Shown here piece by piece: positions 11,715 to 24,394 of a stretch of 64,000 nucleotides of DNA. This DNA is from Meandrina meandrites (lineage: Eukaryota; Cnidaria; Anthozoa; Scleractinia; Meandrinidae): NCBI GenBank assembly GCA_963693305.1, contig OY855907.1:38137356-38201355 (forward strand), written 5' to 3'. The notes under the pieces are model-generated. The model ran no database searches and had not been told where the DNA came from. It saw only the letters and a list, made by a program, of their open reading frames with translations. The position numbers were made by a program, and so were the translations under genes. The stretch's first letter is position 1. The number at the start of each line of letters is the position of its first letter.

Positions 11715-14700
11715 TCATCGCCGTGTACAAGTTGTAAGAGAATAAGTTTTAGTGCACGTTTCACATTCAACGCTACAGCACCATACGAATTTACATTTGC
11801 ACTTGACTCCCTTACTTTGTTCAACTGTCCGGTGTCCCAGATTACACGACTCGCAAAGCGAGACGCATTCACTCGTGCTTACGTCATCACTCCTGCATGT
11901 CCTTCCCAGCAGGCCTAGCGAGCCAGCAGTCTTATTCCGCAAGCAGTAGTTCGGGGATGAATCAAGAAAAACTAGTTTTTTGTCTCTCCTTGCGACTGGT
12001 TTGTTGTCTTCTTTCCCTCGTAGCTCGTCATCGACGAGAGTAACTCTTACAGCTTGGCTATACTTCTTTTTCAATTCCGCTCCAACCACACTGAATGGAG
12101 CCAGTGATTTCCAGCAAGTTTTTAAATTACAACTTCCGGTGACGCCATGACACTTGCATTCCCTCTTCACGCTTAATTTAACGACCTGTTTTGGAAACAA
12201 AGAAGGACGCATAAATGGTTGCTTTTAGTGTTGTCAGCTGGTTTAAGCTCTTTGGACTGGGGGGAGGGGTGAGCACGCTCATTTCAAAGACTTTTGACGA
12301 TTTTTTGGCGTCGTGATATAAAAATCTTGTCTTTCAATGGGAATCCAGGGGCGCGGATTAAGAATAGATGACGTCATTATGATGTGACATCATAATCGAG
12401 CCTTGACCAATCCAGAGCTAAACAAGGGCAAGAGAGCTTCATACTAGCTCTCTTGACTAGGTTGTGTTACGTTACTTGTTTGGGTTACTTTCCCCCTTTT
12501 TTGTAAAAAAGTGTTATGACGTTATTTGTAGGTCCGTAACTAAGTACACACCTTTGAACGTTCGATTTGATTGCAAGTACTATTTCCAAACACTACCTGC
12601 CCAGTTAGAAAGGAATGAGAATTGTTAACACCTACTTTTCGTCCTACATCATTATTATGCAGATTGACTACTTTCCGCGCGTTGTTCACTTGTTCCAGCC
12701 TATCAATGAAGCTTCTTGTCATATTCTCACCAAACCAGATGTTATCACTGCAGCCGCCCCATTGCCAGTCTCCATTCCCGCCTTTTGGCTGTCTGTTCTT
12801 CAGTTCTACGCACTGACATCCGGGAATTTTGTTCTCTCTACACTGTTGCGTAATTTCATGGGTGATTGCGGCAGCACTGATGGCGTGTAAAAGAGCTGTT
12901 TCTCGGGTGGCTGCAACGAAAGAGTGCTGTCCAGTTACAATGAAATATTGTGGGGAGAGGGTGAGTTAAGGACATTGACATTTTTGGTACAGTATCTGTA
13001 CCACAACATTGCTCGCGTAAATCAACGATGCATGGTTACTCTCTTACTCTTTTTGTGGGGGAGGGGGGGGGGGGGGGGGGGCGGGGGGAGACGTGTTGTT
13101 AGAGGATTTCCAGGATTTTCTGAGTCTGTAAGTTTACTAAATACAGGACTGCTACAAACAAAGAAATAAATAACGAAAGTAAAAATAAACAAAGAATGAG
13201 AAAGATTAATTAAAGTGGCTACAGGGAGGACTACTTTCTTGAGCCGTTGTTTGGCTGCTCGTTTTCAAAGAGGGTGGTAAAGGGTATTTTCGTGACCCGT
13301 GATGCGCTTTTTTCATTTCCCGTGAAATGTGAAATGGCTTTAATTTCTTTTCTCGTGAATCGTGATTTCCATAGTCACCGTGAGGCGTGTTTTTCTAAAA
13401 TGTTCTCTTTCCGTGAAATGCCAATGTTATATTTTTCGTGAATTGTGAAAGGGCTATAATTTATTTTCCGTGAAACGTGATCTATACCACTCACCCCTTT
13501 ACCACCGTCATTAAACAGCGACTCGTTAAATTGGAAAAAATTGTAATACCGTCACGAGCAGAACCGCGTTAAGGCTTATCTGAAATGCCAGTCGTCTCCG
13601 CCTTAAAAACCCTGGTCATGGGGTCAAATTCAATCACAGGTGTTTCAAAAGAGATGTTTAAAATACAAAAATTCGTCGTCCATCGAACATGATAGAATGA
13701 AGAACTTTCTTCTTACCGTAAGGCAAGGTTGTTTTAAAAAAGATAGGCAACTCTCTTAGCACGTTCTTGTTATCCATCGTACAGTTCCAGACCTCGTTCT
13801 TAAACTGTTTTTGGCACTCCTCTAGACCACGATGGCCTCCTGCTTTCACGATGCTCGGCAATAAAGGATACGCCTGCAATTAAAAATGCATTCAAATTCT
13901 ATTTGTAACCAACAACTAGAAAAAAATTCCTACACTGCGATATGTATTATCTTATGAAGTCATGCGGTTGGTTCATATTTACGATGATCTATAGTAAAAT
14001 GCCGGATTTTGCAACAGTGTGACGTCGTCCAGAATGGCGGCGCGTGGCACATTTAAAACCCCAAACGACTTAAAAATTGCCCTGATACGGTTTTATGTTT
14101 TGACTACGTTTCCATCATTTTGAAGACAATCTGTTTTAACGGTGGACTTTGAATATTGGTAGGGGTCACAGCCGGCACTGTCAATCTGGTTAATAAACGT
14201 GTTTTAGCGCGTTATGTAATTTTGCGCGTGATATTCAAAATAAGTTACGTAATAAGACTTTGATTGACAGGGCGAGTGCCCTGGGTCGCTGATGCGCGCT
14301 CTTCTCTCGCTATCAAAAAGTTGAACTGTAAGGGAAGCCATTATAAAAAAACAACTTAAAAATAAATCATCAAGAAGGCGAATTCTTCTTTTGTCACGAG
14401 CGTAGGACAAAGAAAACTCTGAGTCCCCGACGGGAATCGAACCCATGGCCATCCAGATACCGGTTTGGTGCTTAAAAATGTATTAACTTTCGGCATTAAC
14501 GCCGAGAATAAAACAAACCTTTCGTTCAGCCGTGCTTGGTACTATAAACGATCTGTCGAGAAAAGGGACTTATTTAAGTAACTTAACCAAAAAAGGGAAC
14601 TACAGGAACAATTAATAACCTAATCCGCATATAATCGTTTATATAAAAGACATTGTTATTATTCCAGTAGTTCAGAAGACTTTGGGTCTTTTTTTCTTTA

Positions 14701-15402
14701 ATACTAATAAGTGATTGCGTCACATATTAAAAAATAGTAGACTTAGTCAAATATCGGGCACTAAAACACTTTTTTATTCTTGGTCGTTTATTTGGAGCGA
14801 CCTCGGTCGTGCTTTACTTACACTTTACTGAGCATGGAGCAAAGTCACTTTAGTTTGCGAGCGATATGACTTTTTCGATGGCGCAATCTGACTTTGGTTG
14901 GGAGCGATCTAACTGGGAGCGATCTGAGCATGGAGCGAAGTGACCGGATACCAGCTATTTATATAGTTTCATCAGCTGGCTAAATAAGAGTTACAGACAA
15001 GAATTGCCATAAATTCAAGGTAATGTTTCATTCAACTTGTCCGAGTGTATGTACCCTTTTGCCGAAAGTCGATACAAACCGTATTGCCTAGTGCATCATA
15101 CCACGAACCCGGATTTAACTTACATTTTCGATTTTCGTTTTGAAGTGTTACACACAAAGTTCTGATTATCAGCGGAATAAAGGGAAGTGTGCCAGAGCAA
15201 GGGAAGCTGCACAAAACTACCTTACGTAACATCTTTTCTGTTAGGTGCCTAACAGTTTCTTGAACAAAAACAAAGATTCATCGCTAACATAGAAACACCA
15301 TATGTGTAACATGGTCATTTCTTACCTTCTCCGGCCTTTTCCTTTCTGCACAAAAGCCAAGATGACAATTAATACGGAAAAAATTGTGGAAAGCTTCATC
15401 AT
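11715..15402 (-). CDS. Wnt8-like: Secreted Wnt ligand (copy B), Wnt8-like, tandem paralogue
   Basis: Exons found: 15402-15326 (signal peptide MMKLSTIFSVLIVILAFV...), 13873-13717, 12910-12636 and 12185-11715. The equivalent of copy A's 25-nt exon 2 must lie between 15326 and 13873 and have a length of 1 modulo 3. I could not place it securely; 15248-15221 (28 nt) fits the frame but does not resemble copy A. Exon 3 is exactly 157 nt in both copies, and all phases agree. Motifs: GLEECQKQFKNEVWNC, RETALLHAISAAAITHEIT, WQWGGCSDNIWFGE, NLHNNDVGRK, CKCHGVTGSC (acylated serine), LDSSPNYC and CKCKFVWCCSVEC. The near-identical structure shows a tandem duplication followed by substantial protein divergence. 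Subfamily placement as Wnt8-like is a judgement from the C-terminal finger. Confidence 0.9.
14345..14473 (-). mobile_element. tRNA-derived SINE fragment, 5'-truncated
   Basis: Read on the minus strand, it contains ACCGGTATCTGGATGGCCA, then the Pol III B box GGGTTCGATTCC and GGGACTCAGAGTTTTC. The same order of motifs is seen at 53533-53660, which keeps the A box. This copy lies in a Wnt copy B intron and lacks the 5' end. Confidence 0.7.
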
Positions 15403-16226
15403 CTTAACGTTGTTTCGCCGTCAACGTCTTGCAGGGCGAGTTAATTGCGATGGTTGTTGTGTGCTGATCTTTTTATGGCCTTTGGACTAAAAAAAATATA
15501 ATAGAGCTCATTAATCAAGAGCACACCTCATGTACGTGCACAGGAAGCTGAACATTACGGCGTGGGAGAAGTGTTCATATTTGTACCTGTAACAGAAAAT
15601 CCGAAATGTTGAAAAACAAACTAGAGAAAACAAGGCAAGCACCTTTAAGGACTTGAGAGGAACAAAGCAATGTATTCCTGGGATTTACATGAACATCCCT
15701 TGTATGCCTGCGGCCCACTTGCAATGACGTAAGTAGCTCTTTTGAAAACTTTTAAGATCTTTCTAAATTGTTTCACTTAGTAGCACAGCAAAACTTTACT
15801 TTCCCAAAGGCTTTCTGAATTGATTTATGGCCCTTGAAATTGCGGGTGGCTGTGGAAGTACGGATGAGTGACTACTTTGAAACACATAGAGTTAACGAGA
15901 TAAAGACTCCATGAGTTCCAGATTGAAATTGATGCAGTTCGGTACTATCGAGGTAATAATACGATGCAACATTTACCATTTCTAAGAAAACGTCGAGTAA
16001 CATTAAAATTTCGATGGTCCATGACGTATTTGCGTTCAGTCTTGCGAGTGTTGAACTTTGTTATGCATTTCGTTTTGAAAAGAATTGGGCTTTCAAAATC
16101 CCTACCGCCCGACAATTAACATTAATTTATAACCCTATTAGAGTTGATGTATGTCAATTTTTACATCTAAATTAATATCCGTGAAAACTAAGCAGAAAGA
16201 TCGAGAGAAGCATTCGAAATATACCA
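15403..16226. other. Upstream flank of Wnt copy B; no gene seen
   Basis: Presumed promoter and 5' UTR side of Wnt copy B. No recognisable coding content or repeat. I could not call a promoter element. Confidence 0.4.
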
Positions 16227-16379
16227 GTTACGCAACACTTTCAAGTGGTATGTTATGGACTATCCAAGAGTCACTAGTATGTTCTCGGTATACACGACCC
16301 TTAAGGTGAGTTTGTATACCAAGAAAATACAAGTGACAAGTGGGTATCCATGGTATACCACGAGAAAGTGTTGCATAAC
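16227..16379. repeat. Imperfect palindrome, about 153 bp
   Basis: GTTACGCAACACTTTCAAGTGG on the left pairs with its near complement ending GTTGCATAAC on the right. The arms continue through repeated GGTATAC motifs towards the centre. The palindrome keeps both strands open over 16255-16583, so the two overlapping ORFs there are by-products. Confidence 0.65.
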
Positions 16380-16631
16380 TATTTTATACCATGCCATAGA
16401 AAATACGCTTACTAATTTAGTCGGGAATAAGATCGCAGAGCACAATGGGAAGGTTGGGTTTAATACCGTCGAATATACAACGGCTTTTCTGTATTCTGAT
16501 TGGCTGTATTTTTTATGGCAAGGTATATATAATAATATTATATGCAAACCTAGTTTGTTATAGTGAGGCGAAAACTGAACCATAAAATAATATATGAATC
16601 AAATACGTTTTAACAATGATTTGGTAATACA

Positions 16632-17273
16632 CAGACAGGTAAAAACAAACGATATTACTTCCCGACGTTTCGGCGACCTCATGACAACATTATCAACGGT
16701 TCAAATGAGAAAGTAACTAACTAAATGCAAGTTTAAAGTTTTATAAATTTACATACTTCGAAACAGTTGAATTTCGGAAAATTGGCTAGGACCTTTAAGA
16801 ATGTGCGAACAAACCACAGCTGGTTAACCAACAGTGCGTAGTGCCCGGCGTAGTGTAGCAATTTAAGTGTAACCTGTGTGATACAAGGAGCTATGTTGGC
16901 TACACGCGCGGGCATTTGCATGCCCGCGTGGATGGCCATAAAAGCACGCCATCTTCCGTACGCAAGTACTATGACAACGACCACGCGGGTGCTGTCCCTG
17001 AGGACCGCCTCAGTTGTTTCAAAGTACTAAAGAAATGCAGGAACAAATTCGATTGTCCTGTCAACGAGATGCTTTACATCAAGTAATTAACACCGAGTTT
17101 GAACGTGCAAACGGATTCAATCCGTGCCAAAGCATTTGTGTAGCCACCTCCGCTATGTAAATTTACAGCTCTTTGAACTCGCATTTAGTTAATTTCTCAT
17201 CTGAACCCTTGATAATGGCGTCACGAGGTCGCCGAAACGTCAGGAAGTAATATCGTTTGTTTTAACCTGTCTG
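16632..17273. mobile_element. 642-bp element with long terminal inverted repeats
   Basis: The left end CAGACAGGTAAAAACAAACG and the reverse complement of the right end CAGACAGGTTAAAACAAACG are followed in both by GATATTACTTCC, GACGTTTCGGCGACCTC and TGA. Looser similarity continues to about 100 bp on each side (TTAGTTA, TTTGAAC). The internal part has no transposase. A target-site duplication was not clear. Confidence 0.75.
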
Positions 17274-17310
17274 TTTATGAATGAAATAGTAACAATCCCA
17301 CAATACAAGA

Positions 17311-17358
17311 GAGGGGTAGGGGAGGGTAGGGGAGGGGAAGGAGGGGAGGGGAAAGGAG
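17311..17358 (+). repeat. Polypurine G-rich tract
   Basis: About 48 bases of G and A with repeated GGGGA and GGGTA blocks on the plus strand. It contains enough runs of three or more G to fold as a G-quadruplex. No gene is nearby. Confidence 0.6.
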
Positions 17359-18476
17359 AACGAGCCAACGTAAGTTCTCAGAAGAAAGGTTAAGCTTAGT
17401 GAAACAGCTGTTTATGGTGTAACTTTGAGAAAGTTGGAGAACAGATATAAACGTTTTCGGACTATTTGACGTTCCTTTATCCCCAACCTCTGAAGATACT
17501 GATAGTTTTAATAACTTCCTGACGGAAAATAACTCTGTCTAGAAACACTGTAGGCTGATTCTAGGCTCCGTGTCATGCAACTATAATTTCGTATCTGCTT
17601 CTTCTTGACTCTGGAGGTATACAGGACATATGGACAGTTAGAAAAGATAATCTTTTTAACTGTCAATTGGCAGTTAACTGCATTTCTGTTAGTTACGGTA
17701 AACTACCAAGAGGGTCTCAATGAATGCGCTTCTTTTATGTGAAAAGAATGAATATTCAATCCTTTACCGACAACACGCTATTGATTGAACGGTCAGCCAC
17801 GTCTGACGCCCAAAGCTAAGCTGAAAGCTAATTCCCAATTGAGGCCCTTAAACAACCCTTGAAAAGCGCCATGAATACGTCAGAAAATGCCATGATCTCG
17901 AAATTTAAGAGTTATCCGTGTGTGGAGATTTTATGGCACAGACAGCATGTCTGGCAACAAATCGTATTAATGAAAACTGAATTTCATTGAAGTGTCTGAG
18001 TGGAAAATTGTGTGTCAAGAGGTAGTGATTGCCTTTCAAAGATGAGCTATATACAGTCAGTAGCATGCTGGTTGTTGTCAAAATTATAGATGTTTTTATA
18101 TCGTTTCATGTCCGCTCATACCAATAATATAAGTACGGAATATAAGTACTGAACCATTTTGCTATAACTGGAAATCCTCGGAATGTAAGTACTGAACCAT
18201 TTTGCTTTTTGGCACTATTACCATGCTATTCGATGAAATACGCGCTGGTCCGGTGAGAAATCCGAAGTTGAACGGTCTTCCACAGGAAAGTTTTCAAATG
18301 GTACACACTCGCATCCTGTTTATTTGGGTTTGTCGAAAAATTGTACTGTTCCATTTGGCAGAAAATTCTCACCGTTTTTTTCACACAAATGGAAAGCTGT
18401 CCTGAATATCTATGCATTGGATTTACACCCTGGGCTTCTGTGTGGCTGTAATCCTCCATGTCATGAAATAAGTAAT

Positions 18477-18619
18477 GGTAATAGGACTGAGTGGAGTCCA
18501 ATTCGGTCTGTAATCATACGAGTGATTAACAAAATCGGACGACCGCGTAGCGGGAGTCCGATTTGTTTAATCACGAGTATGATTACAGACAGAATTGGAC
18601 GACACGAAGTCCTTTTACC
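18477..18619. repeat. Long foldback palindrome, about 143 bp
   Basis: Near-perfect arms from 18496 to 18600: GTCCAATTCGGTCTGTAATC on the left and its complement on the right, with a loop near CGACCGCGTAGCGGGAG. Weaker pairing (GGTAATAGGACT against AGTCCTTTTACC) extends the arms outward. It ends exactly where the next inverted-repeat element begins. Confidence 0.75.
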
Positions 18620-18965
18620 AATTAATCATAACTATAACAAAATTCGAGAAAAAAATTAGATAAAGCAAAGCCTACTAAGGACTTATCATCACTAATGAAG
18701 GCAAAAAAGCCATTCTTGAAGCTCACAACAAGGAACCAAATAAAGAGCGCGCGCATGCGCACCACGCGAACTTTGTTATTGGACACCTTGTTATTGGACA
18801 CCTTGTTATTGGACACTTTGTTATTGGACACTTTGTTATTGGACACCTTGTTATTGGACACTTTGTTATTGGACACTTTAGCCGCGCGCGCTCCAATTTG
18901 GTAAAAAAATAGGGCGTGCTAAGAACCAATCAGATTCGAGAATTTTGTTATAGTTGTGATTAATT
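18620..18965. mobile_element. 346-bp inverted-repeat element carrying a minisatellite
   Basis: The left end AATTAATCATAACTATAACA continues AAATTC. The right end is its complement with one mismatch (GAATTTTGTTATAGTTGTGATTAATT). The interior holds a GC-rich GCGCGC segment on each side of a 15-bp tandem repeat. No coding content. Confidence 0.75.
18771..18876 (+). repeat. 15-bp minisatellite, seven units
   Basis: Seven tandem copies of CTTTGTTATTGGACA with occasional T/C change. On the minus strand each unit contains CCAAT, so CCAAT boxes recur every 15 bp. Because 15 is a multiple of three, the array stays open in several frames (LLLDT, SNNKV, ITKCP); those ORFs are artefacts. Confidence 0.95.
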
Positions 18966-21900
18966 ACAGTATCATTAAACGAGATTAGTATGACGCAGAC
19001 CATACAGCGAACGGGGCTAAAGTGGTTACGAATTTCTGTCCCCCAACGAGACGAAATAACTCGCTTCAGTTCTTGTTAGATTTTGTCTAGGTACCCCAGC
19101 AAAAGAAAAAGAAACAAACATTGCCCGAGATTTTAAACATTTAAAATATTTCTCTTTTCCCGTGACACGTCTCGGAGACAGACGAAAATATCAAAAAAGG
19201 ACCAAAACTGACATTTGGTGGTCGACGAAAAACAGTTATATTGCTTTAGCAACTGAATTTGCTGCTCGCTGGCTGCAATCAAATGATATTTAGACATAAG
19301 AAACTTGAAGATCGACGAGTAACTGTTATCGACTTTTATTTCGCCACTCCGCTTGAGCGACGCTCCCGCGATGGTTTCAGGTCTTTCAATTGAATGATTC
19401 TTCGATATCGATTTTGGGCGTTTACCGGATTGCGGCGTTGAAATAATAATTTAGCGAGTATTAAACTTAATAACCCGTTGATACATGGCGGTTTATTAAA
19501 GTTAAAAAATAGCGCGTATGAATTTGATTGAAGCACACACCTAACCTAAGACGGTCAACCGCAATCCTTCACAACTCACCGAAGCGGTGGTGCGGCAGTT
19601 GATTCGACAACACCATTCGGCTAAAACACGAAATAACAAATTTAGAATGAAGCCACCAAATGAAACAGCGTTTACCTTGACCAGATGTGTCGGAAATGTG
19701 ACAAAGCCAATAAATCTTTGCATACTTTCGGTAATAGAGACATTTACTGTTAAAGGTGCCCAGTTTTGCCTTCGAGTCTCGAGGCAAGTAAAAACAAATC
19801 GGCTGAGGTGACATACTGAAAACGTACTTATTGTGAGGTGTACGTGAAACGAAACCAGCGAGGAAGTAAGCAAGCAATGACAACGTTTAAAACCCTAGTT
19901 CAAGATTAAAGATTTCAACGCGAATGTAGTGACATGTTGTTCAAGTTCGCAAAGTAATTGATTATAACATCTCTTTCTTCATTAGGGTGTATTTTATCCA
20001 ATTAAAAGGTTTTTCAAAATTCACCCGCCTGGCTCCATTAGTAGATTTCATTTGTTGTTTTTGTTGTGGATTTCCTGTATCAAACCGGGCAACGCCCTAT
20101 TTTGGACGGAAGTTAGGAATATACAGCTGATTGTATTTTACAGATGAGTGCTTTATTGTAAAAACGTTCTTAATAGTGTATGTTTTCTATCAAAAGGTCG
20201 TTTGTTTACAAGTGCTTTACAAAAGTATTAAACAGGGATTGCAAATAACTTTTGTAACCTATTTGACAAAAAAATAAAATAAAAAGTTTTATACAGCGAC
20301 ACAAGCAGTAATCAGAACTTTAGAATACACTAAATATTGGCTAACTGCGCAAAAGTTTAAATCAATAATTGGCTCCCATTTAGCTCCTCGTTGACAAAGA
20401 GGAATAAAGCAAACCACAACGACAGTGGCAGTGAGAACGTTGCCAAATAGTAATGGCTTTGCACGTGCGTTTTGCATCTTGTAAACAGCAACGTGTAATC
20501 TCCAAATTCTACGTTTCTTAATAACAATGCGAACACGACTTGGGATTTTTTTTCGCATTTTCGTATTTTATGTGGGACTGAACGATGTCTTTACATATTA
20601 AATTTCAAACTCAACAGCTCTAGAAATTTGTAGTTATAATAAAACTTGTTTTTTTAATCGACGTTGTTTTTTTTATGTTGATGTCGTGGTTGTTTAAAAT
20701 TCTTAATTGGTGAAGTGAATTGAGAAGTATTTTAGGCATACTGTTTTCAAAAACGTTTGTTTAGTTCGATTCAGGTTTCTAATGCATCTTAGTTTTTATT
20801 TTAGCCATGCTTTAAAACCCTAAACTGCAATAATTACTCAACTTGGCACCAGATATATTCTAATATACAATTCTTGGAAAAGACATACCTGAATTTTGGT
20901 GGAGTTGATTTAAACGCTGCCGCAAATTGTACGTGATACTCACCAGTTGTTCTTTGTGACGGGCTGCATCTCTATATATGTAGCTTACTTTATAGCTGGC
21001 ATTAGCGGCCTATTTTGAAGGATTAAATTTAAGTAATCCGACCTCAGTGAAATTCTTTATACACCCCCGTCAAATGAATAGGCATACATTCGATTTCGTG
21101 CCGTCGCCGCAATGCCGCCAGAGCTTCTAGAAATGCTGACCGCACAGCATTTGAGATATAAGGTGTGTGTGCAAACGGAAAAGCGTATGAAAAATAAATT
21201 TTAATGTTCATTGTACATCGTGAATGCTTTTTTTTTAGCTGCGTATTATGCATTTCAGTTTGAGAAACCGGCCGTATCAAGATAACGTAATTTTTCTGCT
21301 AGAAATTTCTGAGCAATAAATTCTGCTTAGTTTTATGACGTATCATGATTCTCATTTTGACGTAAATAGACCAAGTGGTTTTTCATGTTTAATGGGGGGA
21401 TTTATATTGAGAGGAAGGATAAATGTCAGCCGCACATGCGTGGCTAAGCTTTTATTCTGGAATTTTCTGAAAATGTAATATTCTGGCTAAACTGGTGCAT
21501 TTTCCACCCATTGTGCCGTACATGTTAGACCAACTTCAACTTTCTGGCCTCATTAAAGAGGTGCGGACAACTCAGTAAACATTTTCACCAAATATTTGGG
21601 AAACCCGTGATTATTTAATCACACTCAATGGAAAATTGTAAACGAGAGTGATTCATTTCGCGAATAAAACAAAAAAAGACAAATCTGCAATGAATATGCT
21701 TTTAAAAGTATTCTAATAACAAAGCGACTGAAAAATGAAGACTATTTAATTAAGGAGATCATTTGCCCCATTGCACAGCCACCATACATTGACAGCATAA
21801 ATTATGCGATTCCTAAAATACCATAAATTGTTTAAATTAAATCAATTTCGCTAGTCACCTTATTGACGGTTGCACTGGCATCTCTTCGTTCCAAACTAAT

Positions 21901-23677
21901 TGAGAAATTGTGGGATTTATAGCGATAAACCTTAATTTCAGGATCAGAAGAAACCTGAGTAGATTTCAATTTCAAGAAAACGACACAAGGCACTTGACTT
22001 GATAAATAAGTTTCAAGAACCTTTGTTATTTCTTTCTTAACAAAAAATGCATTAATCCTTGGGCTTATTCTACAGACTATCATGCTTTGTAAGCTAACCT
22101 GCAACAGTGTTTACTTAGTTAAGACCGGGAGGGAGTATAAGCCAGTCTACAAGGTCTGTTCGGGGGTGGAAGCGGAATCATGAATCATGATCATAGTTTT
22201 AAAATTGGTAGGAATCATGAATCTTTGTAAAAATCGATCTGCTCCAATGTAAGATGCATTACAGCTAGCTAATCTCGACATATTTATCATGATCGCTTCC
22301 CAAAGAAGGATTTTGAAAACGATCTTTGTGTTTTTTTTCCGTTCATGTACCGTTCGCGGATCTAACAAGATAATTCTGCTAGTGATCTGTTTCTCCGAAC
22401 TCTATCTTGCAGAACATCCAAACCCAGCCAACATTGCACAATCCCTCGGGTGTCGTTCCGTAAACCACAAGAATAAAGCAATGTGGAAACCTGAGTGCAT
22501 TTTAGCACATATTTGCGGATCGCAGTCCAGTTTAACACGCAAGAAAATCTTGTTTCCCACCCACCATGTTGTTAAAGGCCTTTTGAAATCAAATTAACAC
22601 CACAATTCTTACCAGTGGTTTTTGTTGTTGTGGTCTTCACACTCGACTCCTTCTCCTGCACAGTAGTTCGCCTCTTCTCGCACACAGTCGGAATACAGCA
22701 CTTGCCTTCTTAATCAAATTACGTACCAATCACAGTGCAAATTGTACAGTGAATGAATTTTTTGTGGGATTACGTGTCTGAATATTTGTTTTTTCAGTTC
22801 TTTGCGGTTTTAAGATTATTTTAGTTTCAAGGGCCCAGGTCAAAGTAGCTTGAACGATTCTGTTACACTGTTATTAGCCTGAATTTCAGCTGTCTTGACT
22901 GAGGGACATTGTGATAGTGGCCTCTGAATACAGTGTTACATCTAAGAGAGGGAGGAGGTTCCCCCTTATAGGAGCAAAATACTTTGAAAATATTGGACCG
23001 GCATTGTTATTGGCTGATTTGAGTTACCTGCTCTCTCAGTCGTGTAATAATAGTTTGAAACGATAAAAATGTCAGAACGATCGAAATGTATGGATGATGC
23101 GCACGAAAACATATTGCACAAGAATATTTTGCGATAACCGAGTTCGATAATTGTCTTATCATTAGACCACTAAGCTCATTTTTTGCCTTGTATAAATTTC
23201 AAATTGGTCTTCGACAACTTTGGAAAGTGAGTTGCCATATTTCTTAGAAGTGGACACTACTACACATGAGCAGAATATTACCTGTCGCAAAATCACTACC
23301 AGACGCTAATGCGCATGAGCAGGTAAATATTTGTAGACAGTTATTTGCAGATCACGTGGTGGACTCTCGGTCAATAAAAAGAAAGAAAGAAAGAAAATTG
23401 TATCAAATGATATTCCTTGCGATTTGTCAGATGTGAAGTGAAAATCTGTCTAACGGGCGATCTCGTAATTACAGTCATTAACTCTAAGTTTATCCTTAAT
23501 TACTGCGGAAGCTTGACGAAACGAGCAGCTCTCAAAAGTTCCGTTGCAGGATCGATTTTCAGATTGGTTGTAATTTGTTTTCGGAGCGTACAACTCACGT
23601 TCATTGAGTCATCAGATAAATGGCATTAATGTTCTTAGCTCTTAGTTTATCCTTATTCTTTCCTTTCATCTTATATA

Positions 23678-23710
<33 letters not shown>

Positions 23711-24219
23711 CGCGGATATTTTGGGAGTTGCGTAGTATTTTTCCGAGCCGCGAAGGGGTGAGGAAAAATACGAGCAATAAGCAAAATGTCTGCTCGTATG
23801 CAGGTACTCCATGTCGTGGACTATACGGGGAACTCCGCCCAATAAGGGTACCTTTTCAGGTTCTAGGTGTATAAAAGGTTAGGGATTTTACGATTTGGAG
23901 TATACGAAAAGGTAAGGAAAACTGTTGTTTAGGTATTTAAGAGGAAGGGCCTTTCATAGACCCAACGAACAGTTGATTCATTTTAGTATTTTAAGGGGTT
24001 ATTCAAGTGAAAAATTAAGAAAAGATATTTATTATATAAACTACAGTGTGTTATAGGGATTTTGGCCACTGAGAAATGTCGTATCAAAACACGTGTTCTG
24101 ATATCGTATCAAACCAAGAGAAAATGATCAAACACATGTGTTCTGATATCTATTTTCAGAGTTTGCCATGTTACAATGCTCAATGGGCCAAGGTTAATCG
24201 ATATGAAGTTGAAACATCT
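18966..24219. other. Intergenic; no gene recognised
   Basis: About 5 kb of AT-rich DNA without a supportable exon. Overlapping ORFs on both strands at 19541-19883 have no recognisable content. A block at about 23700-23900 (GAGTATACG, CCATGTCGTGGACTA) looks repetitive but has no definable ends. Confidence 0.45.
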
Positions 24220-24368
24220 TCGGATCTTCCACGGCAATCTTCGGGAATCTTCGGGAATCTTCGGAAAACTTCGGAAAATGTTCGGAAACATTCGTATGAC
24301 TTTTGGACAACATTTTCAAAATCTTCGGAAATCTTCGGAAAATGGTCGGAAATCTTCGGAAAATCGTC
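24220..24368 (+). repeat. Degenerate tandem repeat of AATCTTCGG units
   Basis: Irregular repetition of AATCTTCGGAAA and AATCTTCGGG every 10 to 14 bases over about 150 bp. It keeps several overlapping frames open on both strands; none is a real gene. Confidence 0.8.
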
Positions 24369-24394
24369 AAAAACCTCGTTATTAGTAGGTTTAT

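Noticed and set aside
16255..16583. Overlapping 102- and 107-aa ORFs on both strands
   Set aside because: They mirror each other because of the underlying palindrome; no protein similarity.
18622..18929. Three overlapping ORFs with repeats of SNNKV, LLLDT or ITKCP
   Set aside because: They are produced by the 15-bp minisatellite, whose unit is a multiple of three and so stays open in several frames.
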